A stretch of DNA of 64,000 nt from positions 3,723 through 67,722 of the forward strand of contig JAPJOH010000010.1 in the NCBI GenBank assembly GCA_030826265.1, read 5' to 3'. Under the pieces are notes generated by a model that was not told where the DNA came from, ran no database searches, and was given only the letters and a program-made list of their open reading frames with translations. This document shows, one piece after another, positions 51,876 through 61,289 of the stretch (positions are counted from its first letter, which is position 1; every line of letters starts with the position of its first letter). This stretch comes from Collinsella aerofaciens (lineage in GTDB: Bacteria; Actinomycetota; Coriobacteriia; Coriobacteriales; Coriobacteriaceae). The position numbers and the translations under genes were made by a program.

Positions 51876-52553
51876 ATGCTGTACGAGTTTTGTGCCGAGA
51901 ACTTTGAGCGAGTGCCGGCGGCCATCGAGGCCGGTGCGGGGCGCATTGAGCTGTGTGACAACCTCGCCGTCGGTGGCACCACGCCTTCCGCCGGCGTTAT
52001 TAGCGCTACAGTCAGCTACGCTCACGAGCATGACGCGCGAGTGATGTGCATGATTCGCCCGCGTGGTGGCGACTTTCATTACAACCAGGACGAGCTGCGC
52101 ATGATGGAGATGGACCTGGGCCTTGCTGTGAGCGCCGGCGTTGACGGCCTGGTCTTTGGCTGCTGCAAGCCCTGTGCCGGCGGCTGGGCGCTCGACGAGC
52201 TCACCCTCGGCGCTCTCGTTATGGCTACGGGCTGCGCGACCGAGGAGTGTAAGCGCGAGTCCCTTGACATCACCTTCCACATGGCATTTGACCAGCTCTC
52301 GCCCGAAGCTCAGCTCGATGCGATTGATACACTTGTCGACTGCGGCGTCACGCGCATTCTTACGCACGGTGGTGCTGCCGGTACGCCGATCGAGGACAAC
52401 TTCGAAAACCTGGCTCGTTTAATCGAGTATGCGGGCGATCGTTTGACCATCCTTCCCGGCGGCGGCATCACTACGGCAAATCGCGACGCGGTCGCGGCGG
52501 CGCTAGGCGTCTCCGAGCTCCATGGCACCAAGATCGTGCCGCTGGAGGTATAA
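51876..52553 (+). CDS. cutC: CutC family protein
   Basis: 225 residues, TIM-barrel CutC: EFCAENFERVPAAIEAGAGRIELCDNLAVGGTTPS, MIRPRGGDFHYNQDE, and the ILTHGGAAGTPIEDN and GGGITTANRDAV blocks. CutC was named for copper homeostasis, but the direct role is uncertain. TTGGGGG precedes the ATG. The next gene begins three bases after its stop, so they form an operon. Confidence 0.9.
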   Translation: MLYEFCAENFERVPAAIEAGAGRIELCDNLAVGGTTPSAGVISATVSYAHEHDARVMCMIRPRGGDFHYNQDELRMMEMDLGLAVSAGVDGLVFGCCKPCAGGWALDELTLGALVMATGCATEECKRESLDITFHMAFDQLSPEAQLDAIDTLVDCGVTRILTHGGAAGTPIEDNFENLARLIEYAGDRLTILPGGGITTANRDAVAAALGVSELHGTKIVPLEV

Positions 52554-52556
52554 CCC

Positions 52557-53354
52557 GTGGCGCTGGTATTTGACGTTCAGCAGGCGAGCGGTAAGCCCGA
52601 CGACAACCGTCGCCCTGGCACCGCGTGCCCCTTTTGCGACACGGAGGGGCTCGCCAACATCATCCGGCGCGACGGTGACTGCATCTGGCTCGAGAATAAG
52701 TTCAAGACCTTGCGGGCCACCCGTCAGACCGTATTGATCGAGTCGGCCAATCACGACGCCGACTTGGTGACCTATGCGCCAGACGAGCTGCATCATGTGA
52801 TGCGGTTTGCCCTGGGCTGTTGGCAGCAGATGATCGATTCACAGCAGTATCAAAGCGTACTCATGTACAAGAACAAAGGCCCGCTTTCGGGCGGCAGCCT
52901 CGTCCATCCGCATATGCAGATTGTGGGCCTGGAGCGGGAGGACGGTTATGCAGCACTGGCCCCCGCCAACTTCGAAGGCATCAATGTTTGGCGACACGGG
53001 AGGGTTGCGGTCAACATTTCAACCGAACCGATCATGGGATTCTTTGAGGTCAACGTCTCGGCTCCACAGGGAATCGCCGCCAGCGACGACGCCCGCGACC
53101 AAGCCGAAGCGGACCTGTTTGCCGATGCGATTCAGGTGGCCCTGCGCTATATCCTGCACGAGCATCACGGCGGTCGCGCGGAGTCGTACAACTTGTTCTT
53201 CTACCACATGGACGGCCGGACCATTGCCAAGGCGCTGCCACGTTGGGTGGTATCGCCCTACTTTGTGGGCTATCGCCTGGCCCAGGTCAATGCCGAGACA
53301 ACGCTCGATATCGATGCTGAGCGCCTGCGCGCGCATCTGGAAACGCTCGTGTAG
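52557..53354 (+). CDS. GalT-like/HIT-superfamily protein (DUF4931-like)
   Basis: 265 residues from a GTG with GGAGGTATAACCC upstream. CPFCDTEG (24-31) is a zinc-binding pair, and the HIT/GalT motif SGGSLVHPHMQIVGLE gives His117-x-His119-x-Gln121 as the nucleotide-transfer site. These proteins resemble galactose-1-phosphate uridylyltransferase but are shorter than GalT (~345) and usually of unknown substrate. Coupled to cutC; the biochemical link is unknown. Confidence 0.78.
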   Translation: MALVFDVQQASGKPDDNRRPGTACPFCDTEGLANIIRRDGDCIWLENKFKTLRATRQTVLIESANHDADLVTYAPDELHHVMRFALGCWQQMIDSQQYQSVLMYKNKGPLSGGSLVHPHMQIVGLEREDGYAALAPANFEGINVWRHGRVAVNISTEPIMGFFEVNVSAPQGIAASDDARDQAEADLFADAIQVALRYILHEHHGGRAESYNLFFYHMDGRTIAKALPRWVVSPYFVGYRLAQVNAETTLDIDAERLRAHLETLV

Positions 53355-53384
53355 AAAGGCGAGCGCCTGCGAAAAGTGTGCTGC

Positions 53385-54383
53385 CTAGCGTGCCATCGCG
53401 TCGCGGCCGGCCTTGACCCGCTTGCGCTGTTTGGCGCGCTCCTCGCCGGTCAGACGCTCAAAGAGATGCCCGATAATCGAGGCCAGCACCTGCTGAAACA
53501 GCGTTCCGCACATGACGGGAAACACGACTTCGCCCGGAAAGTACTGCGTGGCGATGACGGCGCCCGAAGAGATGTTACGCATGCCGCAGGTAAAGCACAT
53601 GGTAGTCGTCTCGCCATACGGCAGATGCAGCGCATGGGCGACCAGAAAACCGACGACAAAGCCGCTGATGGCGAAGATCAAAATAAAGAGGGCGACTTCC
53701 AGGCGCACCGTGTTCATGTGCAGCACGTAGTCGCTCATAGCGGTGGAGTTGGACGCGATGACGCCCATCATCATGAACTTGCAGGCGGGCGAAAGCGCGG
53801 GGGAGAGTTTCTCATGACCCCATCCGCGCGTGAGTTCGTTAATGACGATACCGAGCACGGCGGGTATGGCGATCATGAAGGCCATGTCTTGCATCATGCT
53901 CGGCACATCGATCGAGACAGTGGCGCCCAGCAGGAGCTTGAGCGTAAGAGGAATCGTCACAGGTGAGATGACCGAGGACGTCAGGATGATGGTGAGCGCG
54001 AGCGGGCCGTTGCCGCCGAACATGCTAATCCACATAAAGGCAGTGACCGCCACGGGTACGCTGTACTCGAGCACGATGCCGCAGACAAGGTTGGGGTTGG
54101 AACCAAAGAACAGCGAGCCCATGGCATAGGCTGCTATGGGAATGAGCACCGCCGAGACGAGCAGCGCCAAAATCAGGTGCAGCGGACGGCGGAACACCTC
54201 GGTTACCTGGTGGAAGGAGTTGCTGAGCGCACCCTGAAACGTCATAAAGGCAAACAGGGCGGGAACGATAGGCTTGAGTACGCCAATCTGCTGGGGAAAG
54301 AGCACGCCGAGCGCCACGCAAATCGGAACGATGACCTGCATATGTCCCGCGAGAAACTTGCCCAGTCCAACCCATTGCTTCAT
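53385..54383 (-). CDS. Bile acid:sodium symporter family (BASS) transporter
   Basis: 332 residues, about ten membrane helices with FMTFQGALSN, VCGIVLEYSVPVAVTAFMWISM and FTCGMRNISSGAVIATQYFP, all BASS-family blocks. BASS members carry bile acids, pantoate or other organic anions by sodium symport. In a gut bacterium bile-acid transport is possible but not shown. The start (54383) has a GGGAGTCAC about 13 bases upstream and could be another Met. A C-terminal basic tail (RAKQRKRVKAGR) ends it. Convergent with the gene before it. Confidence 0.85.
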   Translation of the reverse strand: MKQWVGLGKFLAGHMQVIVPICVALGVLFPQQIGVLKPIVPALFAFMTFQGALSNSFHQVTEVFRRPLHLILALLVSAVLIPIAAYAMGSLFFGSNPNLVCGIVLEYSVPVAVTAFMWISMFGGNGPLALTIILTSSVISPVTIPLTLKLLLGATVSIDVPSMMQDMAFMIAIPAVLGIVINELTRGWGHEKLSPALSPACKFMMMGVIASNSTAMSDYVLHMNTVRLEVALFILIFAISGFVVGFLVAHALHLPYGETTTMCFTCGMRNISSGAVIATQYFPGEVVFPVMCGTLFQQVLASIIGHLFERLTGEERAKQRKRVKAGRDAMAR

Positions 54384-54545
54384 ATACTCTTGTGACTCCC
54401 TTTGCTCGTGAATCCGTTTTGAATGGATATGCTAGACGCTCGCATGCGTCCGTGCGTCAGAAACGCTCGAATATTTCGAGGCTATTACCGGCATCGTTTA
54501 CCGAAACCGCGGCGTGCTGCGGCGATTTGCGTCCGCGCTGCACGG

Positions 54546-54551
54546 TATAAT
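54546..54551 (+). promoter_or_regulatory. -10 box for the recJ-helicase gene
   Basis: Perfect TATAAT at 54546-54551, about 110 bases before the recJ start, with no clear -35. Confidence 0.45.
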
Positions 54552-54607
54552 AAATCCGTTCAACAGATCTGCCTGCCGAAGCGGGCATACACAGAGGACT
54601 CATCGCT

Positions 54608-54673
54608 ATGAACCGTGAGAGGTATCGCGGCGACCTGCCCCTATCGGGGGTGGGCGCCTATGTCATCGCTTAA
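54608..54673 (+). CDS. Possible 21-residue leader peptide overlapping the recJ start
   Basis: ATG at 54608 opens MNRERYRGDLPLSGVGAYVIA and stops at TAA 54671-54673, 11 bases past the recJ ATG (54660). AGAGGACTC lies nine bases upstream of its ATG. It could couple translation into recJ. It could also be chance. Confidence 0.3.
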   Translation: MNRERYRGDLPLSGVGAYVIA

Positions 54674-57600
54674 GACGACGCATCGCTGGGCGGTCGCTCA
54701 GCAAAACCCCGAGCTCGAAAAGGAGCTTTCGGCTGGCCTGGGCATACCCGGGCTGGTGGCGCGCATTATGGTTGCGCACGGCATTACATCCATCGAGGAA
54801 GGCCAGCTGTTTTTGACGCCTTCGCTCGATCGCGACTGGGCCGACCCACTCATTATCCCGGGCATGTCGGTCGTTGCCGACCGCGTCGAGCGTGCTATTC
54901 GCAACCACGAGCACATTGCAGTCTTTGGCGATTTTGACGTTGACGGTATTACGTCGACCTGCCTGTTGACCGAGGCGCTGCGCACATTTGGCGCCGATGT
55001 CACGCCGTTTATTCCGCATCGCTTTGATGAGGGCTACGGTCTTTCGCGCGCGGCACTCGACCGCGTTAACGAGCTCGCTCGCCCCCAGCTGATCGTGACC
55101 GTCGATAACGGCATTGCCGCCAAGGAAGAGGTTTCCTATCTGGAGAGCCTGGGGATCGATTTGGTGGTCACGGACCATCACGAGCCCTCCGACCAGGTGC
55201 CGCAGGGTGTGCCCCTGACCGACCCCAAGCTCGAAGACGAGGGCCCCTCGCGTGAGCTTGCCGGTGCTGGTGTGGCGCTCAAGCTGGTGCAAGTCCTGGG
55301 TGAGCGCCTGGGCAAGCCGTCGTATTGGCGTTTGCTAATCGAGGTCGCGGCGCTGGGCACCGTGTCCGACATGATGCCGCTCACGCCCGAGAACCGCGCG
55401 CTGGTTGCCGAGGGCATCCAGCAGATGCGCGTAACCTCTCGCCCCGGCTATATCGCGCTTGCCGCGCTCGCCAAGGCGGACCTTTCGAGCATTACGGCGG
55501 ATGGCCTGTCATTCTCGCTCATTCCCCGCTTAAACGCTGCCGGTCGCATGGCCGATCCCAAGCTCGCGCTCGACCTGCTGCTTGCCCGCAATCCCATCGA
55601 AGCAAGCGCGCTGGCGGCTGAGCTCGAGGAAATCAACCGCCAGCGCCGTGAGATCGAGGCGGAGCTCACGCGCGATGCCATGGCAAAGGTCGAGGAGACC
55701 TATGACGGCGGACGCGCGATCGTCGTGGGCGGCGAAGGCTGGCACGAGGGCGTCAAGGGCATCGTGGCAAGCCGTCTGACCAACCGCTACCACGTGCCGG
55801 CACTGCTGTTCTCGATCGAGGATGGTATCGCGCGCGGCTCTGGTCGCTCGGTGGGCAAAGTTAACCTGTTTGACGCTATCGAGCGCTGTTCCGACCTGAT
55901 GATTCGTCGCGGCGGACATGCCGGCGCGGTGGGTGTGACCATCGAGGCGTCCAAGCTCGATGAGTTCCGCCGTCGCCTTTCCGCCGTGTTGTCCGAGCTT
56001 CCCGCCGAGGACTTTGAGGACACCGACGAGGTTGCCGCCACGGTCGACCTTTCCGAGCTGAATATCGAGACTATAGAGCAGATTTCCCGCCTTGAGCCGT
56101 TTGGCCAGGGTAATAAGGTGCCGCTGCTGGCCGCCGAGGGCGTGACGATGTGTGATCGCGCCGTGGTGGGTAAGACCGGCGAGCATATGCGCTTCGTGGC
56201 GACGGATGGCGCCGCGAGTGTGCCGGCCATCATGTTTCGTGTACCGCAGATCGACAGGCTTATCAATTGCGACAGCGCCGTCGACTTGGTGTTCGAGGCC
56301 GTTGCCGAGCATTGGCAGGGTCGTGTGAAGCCCAAGCTCATGGTCAAGGATGTTCTGGTCCGCGATAGCACGCTGCCCAGCGTCGACGATCCGGCATGCG
56401 AGCTTCGTCGTGGCGTGCAGCCGGCGGATTCCGGCCTGCGCTTGGAGTCGCGCAAGCGCGAGACGCTCGCCCAGCTTTCCTATACCGAGCTCACGCGCTC
56501 GCTTATCCATAGCTTTATCGGATCGAACCAGCCGCACCGCGCGCAGGTTGAGGCGCTCGACGCCTTGGCCGATCACCAGAGTGTCTTGGCGGTTATGGGA
56601 ACGGGCCGCGGCAAGTCGCTCATCTTCCATGTGCATGCCGCGCGTGAGGCGGTGCTTCGCGGACGTGCGAGCATCTTTGTCTATCCGCTGCGTGCGCTTG
56701 TTGCCGACCAGGCCTATCACCTCTCGTCGACGATGGCATCGCTTGGCATTGGCGTTGGCGTGCTTACCGGCGAGACCGTGGAGGCCGCGCGCGATGACGT
56801 GTTCGCCGGCCTAGCTTCGGGCCGCACCGGTATCGTGCTCACGACGCCCGAGTTCCTATCTATCCACCGTGACCGCTTCGCGCGTTCGGGCCGCATCGGC
56901 TTTGTCGTTATCGATGAGGCGCATCATGCCGGTCTTGCCAAGGGCGGCGACCGCAGCGCCTATCTCGACATGCCCGATATCCTCAAAGCCCTGGGCGACC
57001 CGGTCGTTATGGCTGCGACGGCCACCGCGACGGCTCCGGTTGTGGCCGAGCTTGCCCGCATGTTGCCGATCACTCGCACGGTGGTCGACGAGACGGTGCG
57101 CGAGAACCTGCGGCTCGAGGACGACCGCGATCTTGCAAGTCGCGAGAACCGTTTGGTGTCGATTGTGGCGACGGGGGAAAAGACCGTCATCTACGTCAAT
57201 TCGCGCGACCAGTCCGTGGCGCTCGCCAAGACGTTGCGCAAGCGTGTGCCCGATTGCGCAACCCATATCGCGTTCTATAACGCGGGGCTTGTGCGTTCCG
57301 ATCGCCGTCGCGTGGAGGAAGCATTCCGAGACGGCAGCCTCAGCTGCATCGTCTCGACCTCTGCCTTTGGCGAGGGCGTCAACCTGCCCGATATCCGCCA
57401 TGTCGTGCTCTATCACATGCCGTTTGGCGGCATTGAGTTTAACCAGATGAGCGGCCGTGCCGGTCGCGATGGCCAGCCCGCCGTGATCCACCTGCTCTAT
57501 TCGTCGCGCGATGCCCGCATTAACGAGCGCCTGCTCGACTGCTACGCACCCGAGCGCGACGAGCTCGTCACACTCTATCGCGCGCTGCAGACCATGTGGC

Positions 57601-57947
57601 GCTCCAACCGCGGCAAGACCGGGGATGATTCATTCTGCGCAAGCGATATCGACATCGCGCAGATGTGCCTTGCCATCGATGCCCGCACGCCGGTCGACGA
57701 GCGCTCGGTGGAAAGCGGCCTAGGAATCTTCGAAGAGCTTGGTTTCTGTCGCGTTTCGGGGTTTGACGACACCCGTCGCATCGCGATGGCCGAAAACCCC
57801 GGCCGCGTGCAATTGAGCAGGTCAATTCGCTATTTGGAGGGCTTGCGCTCGCGCATGGAGTTTTCGGCTTTCCGGAGCTGGGCGCTCGATTCGTGCGCTT
57901 CTGATATGCTAGCCAAAGTTAACCGCCCGATCGTACCGCGGGCCTAG
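54660..57947 (+). CDS. recJ: RecJ exonuclease fused to a RecQ-like helicase
   Basis: 1095 residues. The N-terminal half is RecJ: DFDVDGITS (91-99, DHH motif I), VDNG 148-151, DHH 172-174, LNAAGRMADPKLAL, RGGHAGAVGV and an OB/DHHA1 region to about 600. Bacterial RecJ is usually 550-600 residues. A helicase follows: Walker A GTGRGKS at about 647-653, DEAH (IDEAHHAG) at about 752-755, ATATATAPVV, EGVNLPDIRHVV and QMSGRAGRDGQ motif VI, of the RecQ-like SF2 type. So a 5'-3' single-strand nuclease and a 3'-5' helicase are in one chain, as found in some Coriobacteriia. The ATG at 54660 is favoured by GGGGGTGG upstream; a GTG at 54615 would add 15 residues. Confidence 0.88.
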   Translation: MSSLKTTHRWAVAQQNPELEKELSAGLGIPGLVARIMVAHGITSIEEGQLFLTPSLDRDWADPLIIPGMSVVADRVERAIRNHEHIAVFGDFDVDGITSTCLLTEALRTFGADVTPFIPHRFDEGYGLSRAALDRVNELARPQLIVTVDNGIAAKEEVSYLESLGIDLVVTDHHEPSDQVPQGVPLTDPKLEDEGPSRELAGAGVALKLVQVLGERLGKPSYWRLLIEVAALGTVSDMMPLTPENRALVAEGIQQMRVTSRPGYIALAALAKADLSSITADGLSFSLIPRLNAAGRMADPKLALDLLLARNPIEASALAAELEEINRQRREIEAELTRDAMAKVEETYDGGRAIVVGGEGWHEGVKGIVASRLTNRYHVPALLFSIEDGIARGSGRSVGKVNLFDAIERCSDLMIRRGGHAGAVGVTIEASKLDEFRRRLSAVLSELPAEDFEDTDEVAATVDLSELNIETIEQISRLEPFGQGNKVPLLAAEGVTMCDRAVVGKTGEHMRFVATDGAASVPAIMFRVPQIDRLINCDSAVDLVFEAVAEHWQGRVKPKLMVKDVLVRDSTLPSVDDPACELRRGVQPADSGLRLESRKRETLAQLSYTELTRSLIHSFIGSNQPHRAQVEALDALADHQSVLAVMGTGRGKSLIFHVHAAREAVLRGRASIFVYPLRALVADQAYHLSSTMASLGIGVGVLTGETVEAARDDVFAGLASGRTGIVLTTPEFLSIHRDRFARSGRIGFVVIDEAHHAGLAKGGDRSAYLDMPDILKALGDPVVMAATATATAPVVAELARMLPITRTVVDETVRENLRLEDDRDLASRENRLVSIVATGEKTVIYVNSRDQSVALAKTLRKRVPDCATHIAFYNAGLVRSDRRRVEEAFRDGSLSCIVSTSAFGEGVNLPDIRHVVLYHMPFGGIEFNQMSGRAGRDGQPAVIHLLYSSRDARINERLLDCYAPERDELVTLYRALQTMWRSNRGKTGDDSFCASDIDIAQMCLAIDARTPVDERSVESGLGIFEELGFCRVSGFDDTRRIAMAENPGRVQLSRSIRYLEGLRSRMEFSAFRSWALDSCASDMLAKVNRPIVPRA

Positions 57948-57962
57948 GGGAAGGGGACCTCG

Positions 57963-60323
57963 ATGGATGCCGCAGCCCGTACCGCCCATGATTCCACCCT
58001 CCAGCCGTTTTCGGAGATGGAGCACTATAAGCATGCCGATGAGCTGCCGCCCGAGATTATGGCGGACAGCTACGACAAGCTGGAGCGTCTGTGCCTCAAA
58101 TATATGAATGAGGACGACTTTTCTAAGGTTGAGCAGGCCTACTGCTTTGCTGCCGAGAAGCATTGCAACCAAAAGCGGCGCTCGGGTGAGATGTACATCA
58201 ACCATCCCGTCGAGGTGGCCATCATTCTGGCCGATCTTAAGATGGACTGTGACGTGGTATGCGCCGCGCTGCTGCACGATACCGTCGAGGATACCGAGAC
58301 TTCGCTTGCCGATGTTTCCGGCCTGTTTGGCGATACGGTGGCCGAGCTCGTCGATGGCGTGACCAAGCTCACCAACATCGAAGTCGACAGCATGGACGAG
58401 AAACAGGCCCTCACGCTGCGCAAGATGTTCCTCGCCATGTCCAAGGACATCCGCGTCATCATCGTTAAGCTTGCCGACCGTCTGCACAACATGCGCACCC
58501 TTGCAGCCCTGCGTGAGGACCGTCGCCTGTTTAAGGCTCGCGAGACCATGGACGTGTATGCGCCTCTGGCCGACCGTCTGGGCATGAGCTCCATTAAATG
58601 GGAGCTCGAGGACCTGTCCTTCTTCTACCTTGAGCCCGACGCCTACCAGCGCATCGCGCGCATGGTGGCTGAGTCGCGCGAGGTTCGCGAGCGCTATCTG
58701 GCCGAGACCATCAAGACGCTCACCGACGAGCTCAACCGCATTGGCCTGGAGGGCTTCCAGATCAACGGCCGCTCCAAGCACTATTGGTCCATCTACCAAA
58801 AGATGAAGCGCAAGGGCAAGGAATTCTCCGAGATCTACGATTTGGTGGCGCTGCGCGTTATTACCCATTCGGTGCGCGATTGCTACTCCACGCTCGGCGC
58901 AGTGCATACGCTGTGGCACCCCATGCCCGGTCGCTTTAAAGACTATATCGCCATGCCCAAGGTCAATAACTACCAGTCGCTCCATACGACGGTTATCGGC
59001 CCCACGGCCCGCCCGCTCGAGATTCAGATTCGAACCTATGAGATGCATGAGCAGGCCGAGTACGGCATTGCCGCCCACTGGCTATATAAGAAGTCGGGCG
59101 GATCGTCTGCTTCCAAGACCAATGACGCTCAACGTTTGGACGACCAGATCAACTGGCTCAAGCATTCGCTCGATTGGGCTGCGTCTGATGAGATCACCGA
59201 CGCCAAGGAATACCTGCATTCGCTGAAGGTCGACCTCTTCGATCAGGAGATCTTCGTCTTTACGCCCAAGGGCGAGGTCATGGCGCTTCGTGCCGGCTCC
59301 ACGCCGCTCGACTTTGCCTATGCCGTTCACACCGAGGTGGGAAACCACTGCGTCGGCGCTAAGATCAACGGTGCTGTGGCCCCGCTCACGCACGAGATCA
59401 AGACGGGCGACCGCGTTGAAATCCTGACTAACAAGAGTTCCAAACCGTCGCGTGATTGGCTCAAGATCGTCAAGACGCCTTCGGCCAAGTCCAAGATCCG
59501 TCGCTACTTTGCCGCCGCGACTAAGGACGACGACGCTGCCGCCGGCCGCGATATGCTGGCCAAGGACCTGCGCAAGCGCGGGTATGGCATCTCCACGCCG
59601 CGCTCCACGCGTGCGCTCAACGCCGTGGCGGAGCAGTTTAACTTCAAGCAGCTCGAGGACCTGTTTGCTGCCGTCGGCGCCGGCAAGGTTGCCCCGCGCG
59701 CTGTGGGTAATAAGGTCGAGCAAATCTTGGACCCCAAGCCCGAGGAACAGCTCACCAAGGCCGAGGCTATCGCCGAGGTCGTGAAACAGCCGGCCCGCGG
59801 CTCCAACCGCAAGCCGCAAAAGCGTGGCAAGAGCGCAAGTAACGGCATTATCGTTAAGGGCGAGAGCAACAGTGGCCTGCTGGTCCGTCTGGCTCATTGC
59901 TGCAACCCCGTGACGGGCGACGATATCGTCGGCTTCATCACGCGTGGCCGAGGTGTCTCAGTGCATCGCGCCAACTGCCCCAACGTCAAGGGCCTCATGG
60001 AGCACCCAGAGCGCATGATTGACGTAGAGTGGGATGGTGCTGCCGACACTCTCTTCCAGGTCGAGATCGTGGTCGAGTGCCTGGACCGCATGGGCCTGCT
60101 CAAGGACGTCACCATTGCCATTGGCGATGCAGGCGGCAATATCCTTTCTGCCGCCACCTCGACCAACCGCGAGGGTATTGCGACTCTGCGCTTTATGGTC
60201 GAGATTTCGGATGCGAGCGGCCTGGATCCGCTGCTGGCTTCCATCAGCAGTGTCGATTCGGTCTACGACGCTCGCCGTCTTATGCCCGGCGAAGGCGGAG
60301 CTCAGCTCAAGCGCCGTGTGTAG
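57963..60323 (+). CDS. relA: Bifunctional (p)ppGpp synthase/hydrolase RelA/SpoT
   Basis: 786 residues, a full long RSH: HD hydrolase with His81 (YINHPVEVA) and His105-Asp106 (LLHDTVEDT); synthetase with KDIRVIIVKLADRLHNMRTL, GRFKDYIAMPKVNNYQSLHTTV and EYGIAAHW; TGS (about 395-455, EIFVFTPKGEVMALRAG); and a C-terminal ACT (about 690-780). Both hydrolase and synthetase motifs look intact. It makes and degrades (p)ppGpp in the stringent response. AGGGGAAGGGG precedes the ATG. Its start is 16 bases past the recJ stop, so they share an operon. Confidence 0.94.
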   Translation: MDAAARTAHDSTLQPFSEMEHYKHADELPPEIMADSYDKLERLCLKYMNEDDFSKVEQAYCFAAEKHCNQKRRSGEMYINHPVEVAIILADLKMDCDVVCAALLHDTVEDTETSLADVSGLFGDTVAELVDGVTKLTNIEVDSMDEKQALTLRKMFLAMSKDIRVIIVKLADRLHNMRTLAALREDRRLFKARETMDVYAPLADRLGMSSIKWELEDLSFFYLEPDAYQRIARMVAESREVRERYLAETIKTLTDELNRIGLEGFQINGRSKHYWSIYQKMKRKGKEFSEIYDLVALRVITHSVRDCYSTLGAVHTLWHPMPGRFKDYIAMPKVNNYQSLHTTVIGPTARPLEIQIRTYEMHEQAEYGIAAHWLYKKSGGSSASKTNDAQRLDDQINWLKHSLDWAASDEITDAKEYLHSLKVDLFDQEIFVFTPKGEVMALRAGSTPLDFAYAVHTEVGNHCVGAKINGAVAPLTHEIKTGDRVEILTNKSSKPSRDWLKIVKTPSAKSKIRRYFAAATKDDDAAAGRDMLAKDLRKRGYGISTPRSTRALNAVAEQFNFKQLEDLFAAVGAGKVAPRAVGNKVEQILDPKPEEQLTKAEAIAEVVKQPARGSNRKPQKRGKSASNGIIVKGESNSGLLVRLAHCCNPVTGDDIVGFITRGRGVSVHRANCPNVKGLMEHPERMIDVEWDGAADTLFQVEIVVECLDRMGLLKDVTIAIGDAGGNILSAATSTNREGIATLRFMVEISDASGLDPLLASISSVDSVYDARRLMPGEGGAQLKRRV

Positions 60324-60357
60324 GTGCGAGAGCCTCTCAGCATCATAGATATTGGTT

Positions 60358-60389
60358 ACGTTCGAGGCATCGTTTGGTGCCTCGAACGT
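60358..60389 (+). terminator. Terminator after relA
   Basis: ACGTTCGAGGCA / TGCCTCGAACGT perfect arms, eight-base loop, ATTTTAG tail. Confidence 0.8.
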
Positions 60390-60411
60390 ATTTTAGAAGG
60401 AGGGCATGCGC

Positions 60412-61095
60412 ATGGACGATATGACTTTGGACCTGACACCCCGAGGTGCGGCTTCGATTGAGGCGCTCGTCAACGGCCCGATTCAGACCAACAGTTACGC
60501 CGTGATTTCGAATGACGAGTGCTTAATCGTCGATCCGGCGTGGGAGGGCGAGCGTCTTGTGGAGCATATCCGCACCGCGCATCCCGAAGTTCGCGTACTC
60601 GGCTCTGTCTGCACGCACGGTCATGCCGACCATGTTGGCGGGGTCGCCGGGGTTCGAGCTGTCGTTGGCGACAGCGCACTATATGAGTTGTGCGCTAAGG
60701 ACGTGACGGTGCCTCGCGCAAATATCGAGGAGCAGCGCGCCATGTGGGGTATTGAGGCGCCCGATCCGGGCGAGCCGACGCGGCTGCTTGCCGAGGGCGA
60801 TACGATTGAATTGGGCGATATCTGCCTGCAGGTGATCGAGACGCCGGGGCATACGCCGGGCGGCATCGTCCTGTTCGCCGCGACCGAGCAGGGGAACATC
60901 GCCTTTGTGGGCGACACGCTTTTCCCGGGCAGCCACGGTCGTACCGATCTTTCCGGCGGTGACGAGGCGGCGATTATGCGCTCGCTCTCCAAACTTGCCA
61001 AGACGCTTCCGCCCGATACCGTTTGCTTGACGGGCCATGGCGATTCGACCACGATGGCGCGCGAACTTATGCAGAATCCGTTTATGCAGATGTAG
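60412..61095 (+). CDS. MBL-fold hydrolase (GloB-like)
   Basis: 227 residues. Metallo-beta-lactamase motif THGHADHVGG (68-77: His69, His71, Asp73, His74), ETPGHTPGG, FVGDTLFPGSHGRTDL and TGHGDST fit glyoxalase II-like MBL hydrolases. Substrate not assigned: lactoylglutathione is unlikely in an organism without glutathione. The ATG at 60412 is favoured (AAGGAGGG with an eight-base spacer); 60406 is the alternative. Confidence 0.88.
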   Translation: MDDMTLDLTPRGAASIEALVNGPIQTNSYAVISNDECLIVDPAWEGERLVEHIRTAHPEVRVLGSVCTHGHADHVGGVAGVRAVVGDSALYELCAKDVTVPRANIEEQRAMWGIEAPDPGEPTRLLAEGDTIELGDICLQVIETPGHTPGGIVLFAATEQGNIAFVGDTLFPGSHGRTDLSGGDEAAIMRSLSKLAKTLPPDTVCLTGHGDSTTMARELMQNPFMQM

Positions 61096-61250
61096 GCTCG
61101 AAGCCGTCTTTCGAATCACGAAGACCGCTCAATCGTCAAGCTATTTTCCCCAGTGGGTCGATTCTGTGGGGCAAACGGTCAAAATTTGTCCAATCGGATG
61201 GTATTCGTGAACAAACGAACGTTTATGCTCGGGTATGTCGTGGTAAAATC

Positions 61251-61259
61251 TCAGGCGTT
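61251..61259 (+). promoter_or_regulatory. Extended -10 box upstream of fba
   Basis: TGGTAAAAT, 30 bases before the fba ATG. Upstream, at 61213-61224, AAACG-AA-CGTTT is a perfect palindrome that could be an operator. Confidence 0.5.
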
Positions 61260-61289
61260 ATCGGAGCAACCTTACAGGAGGTTTCTTTT

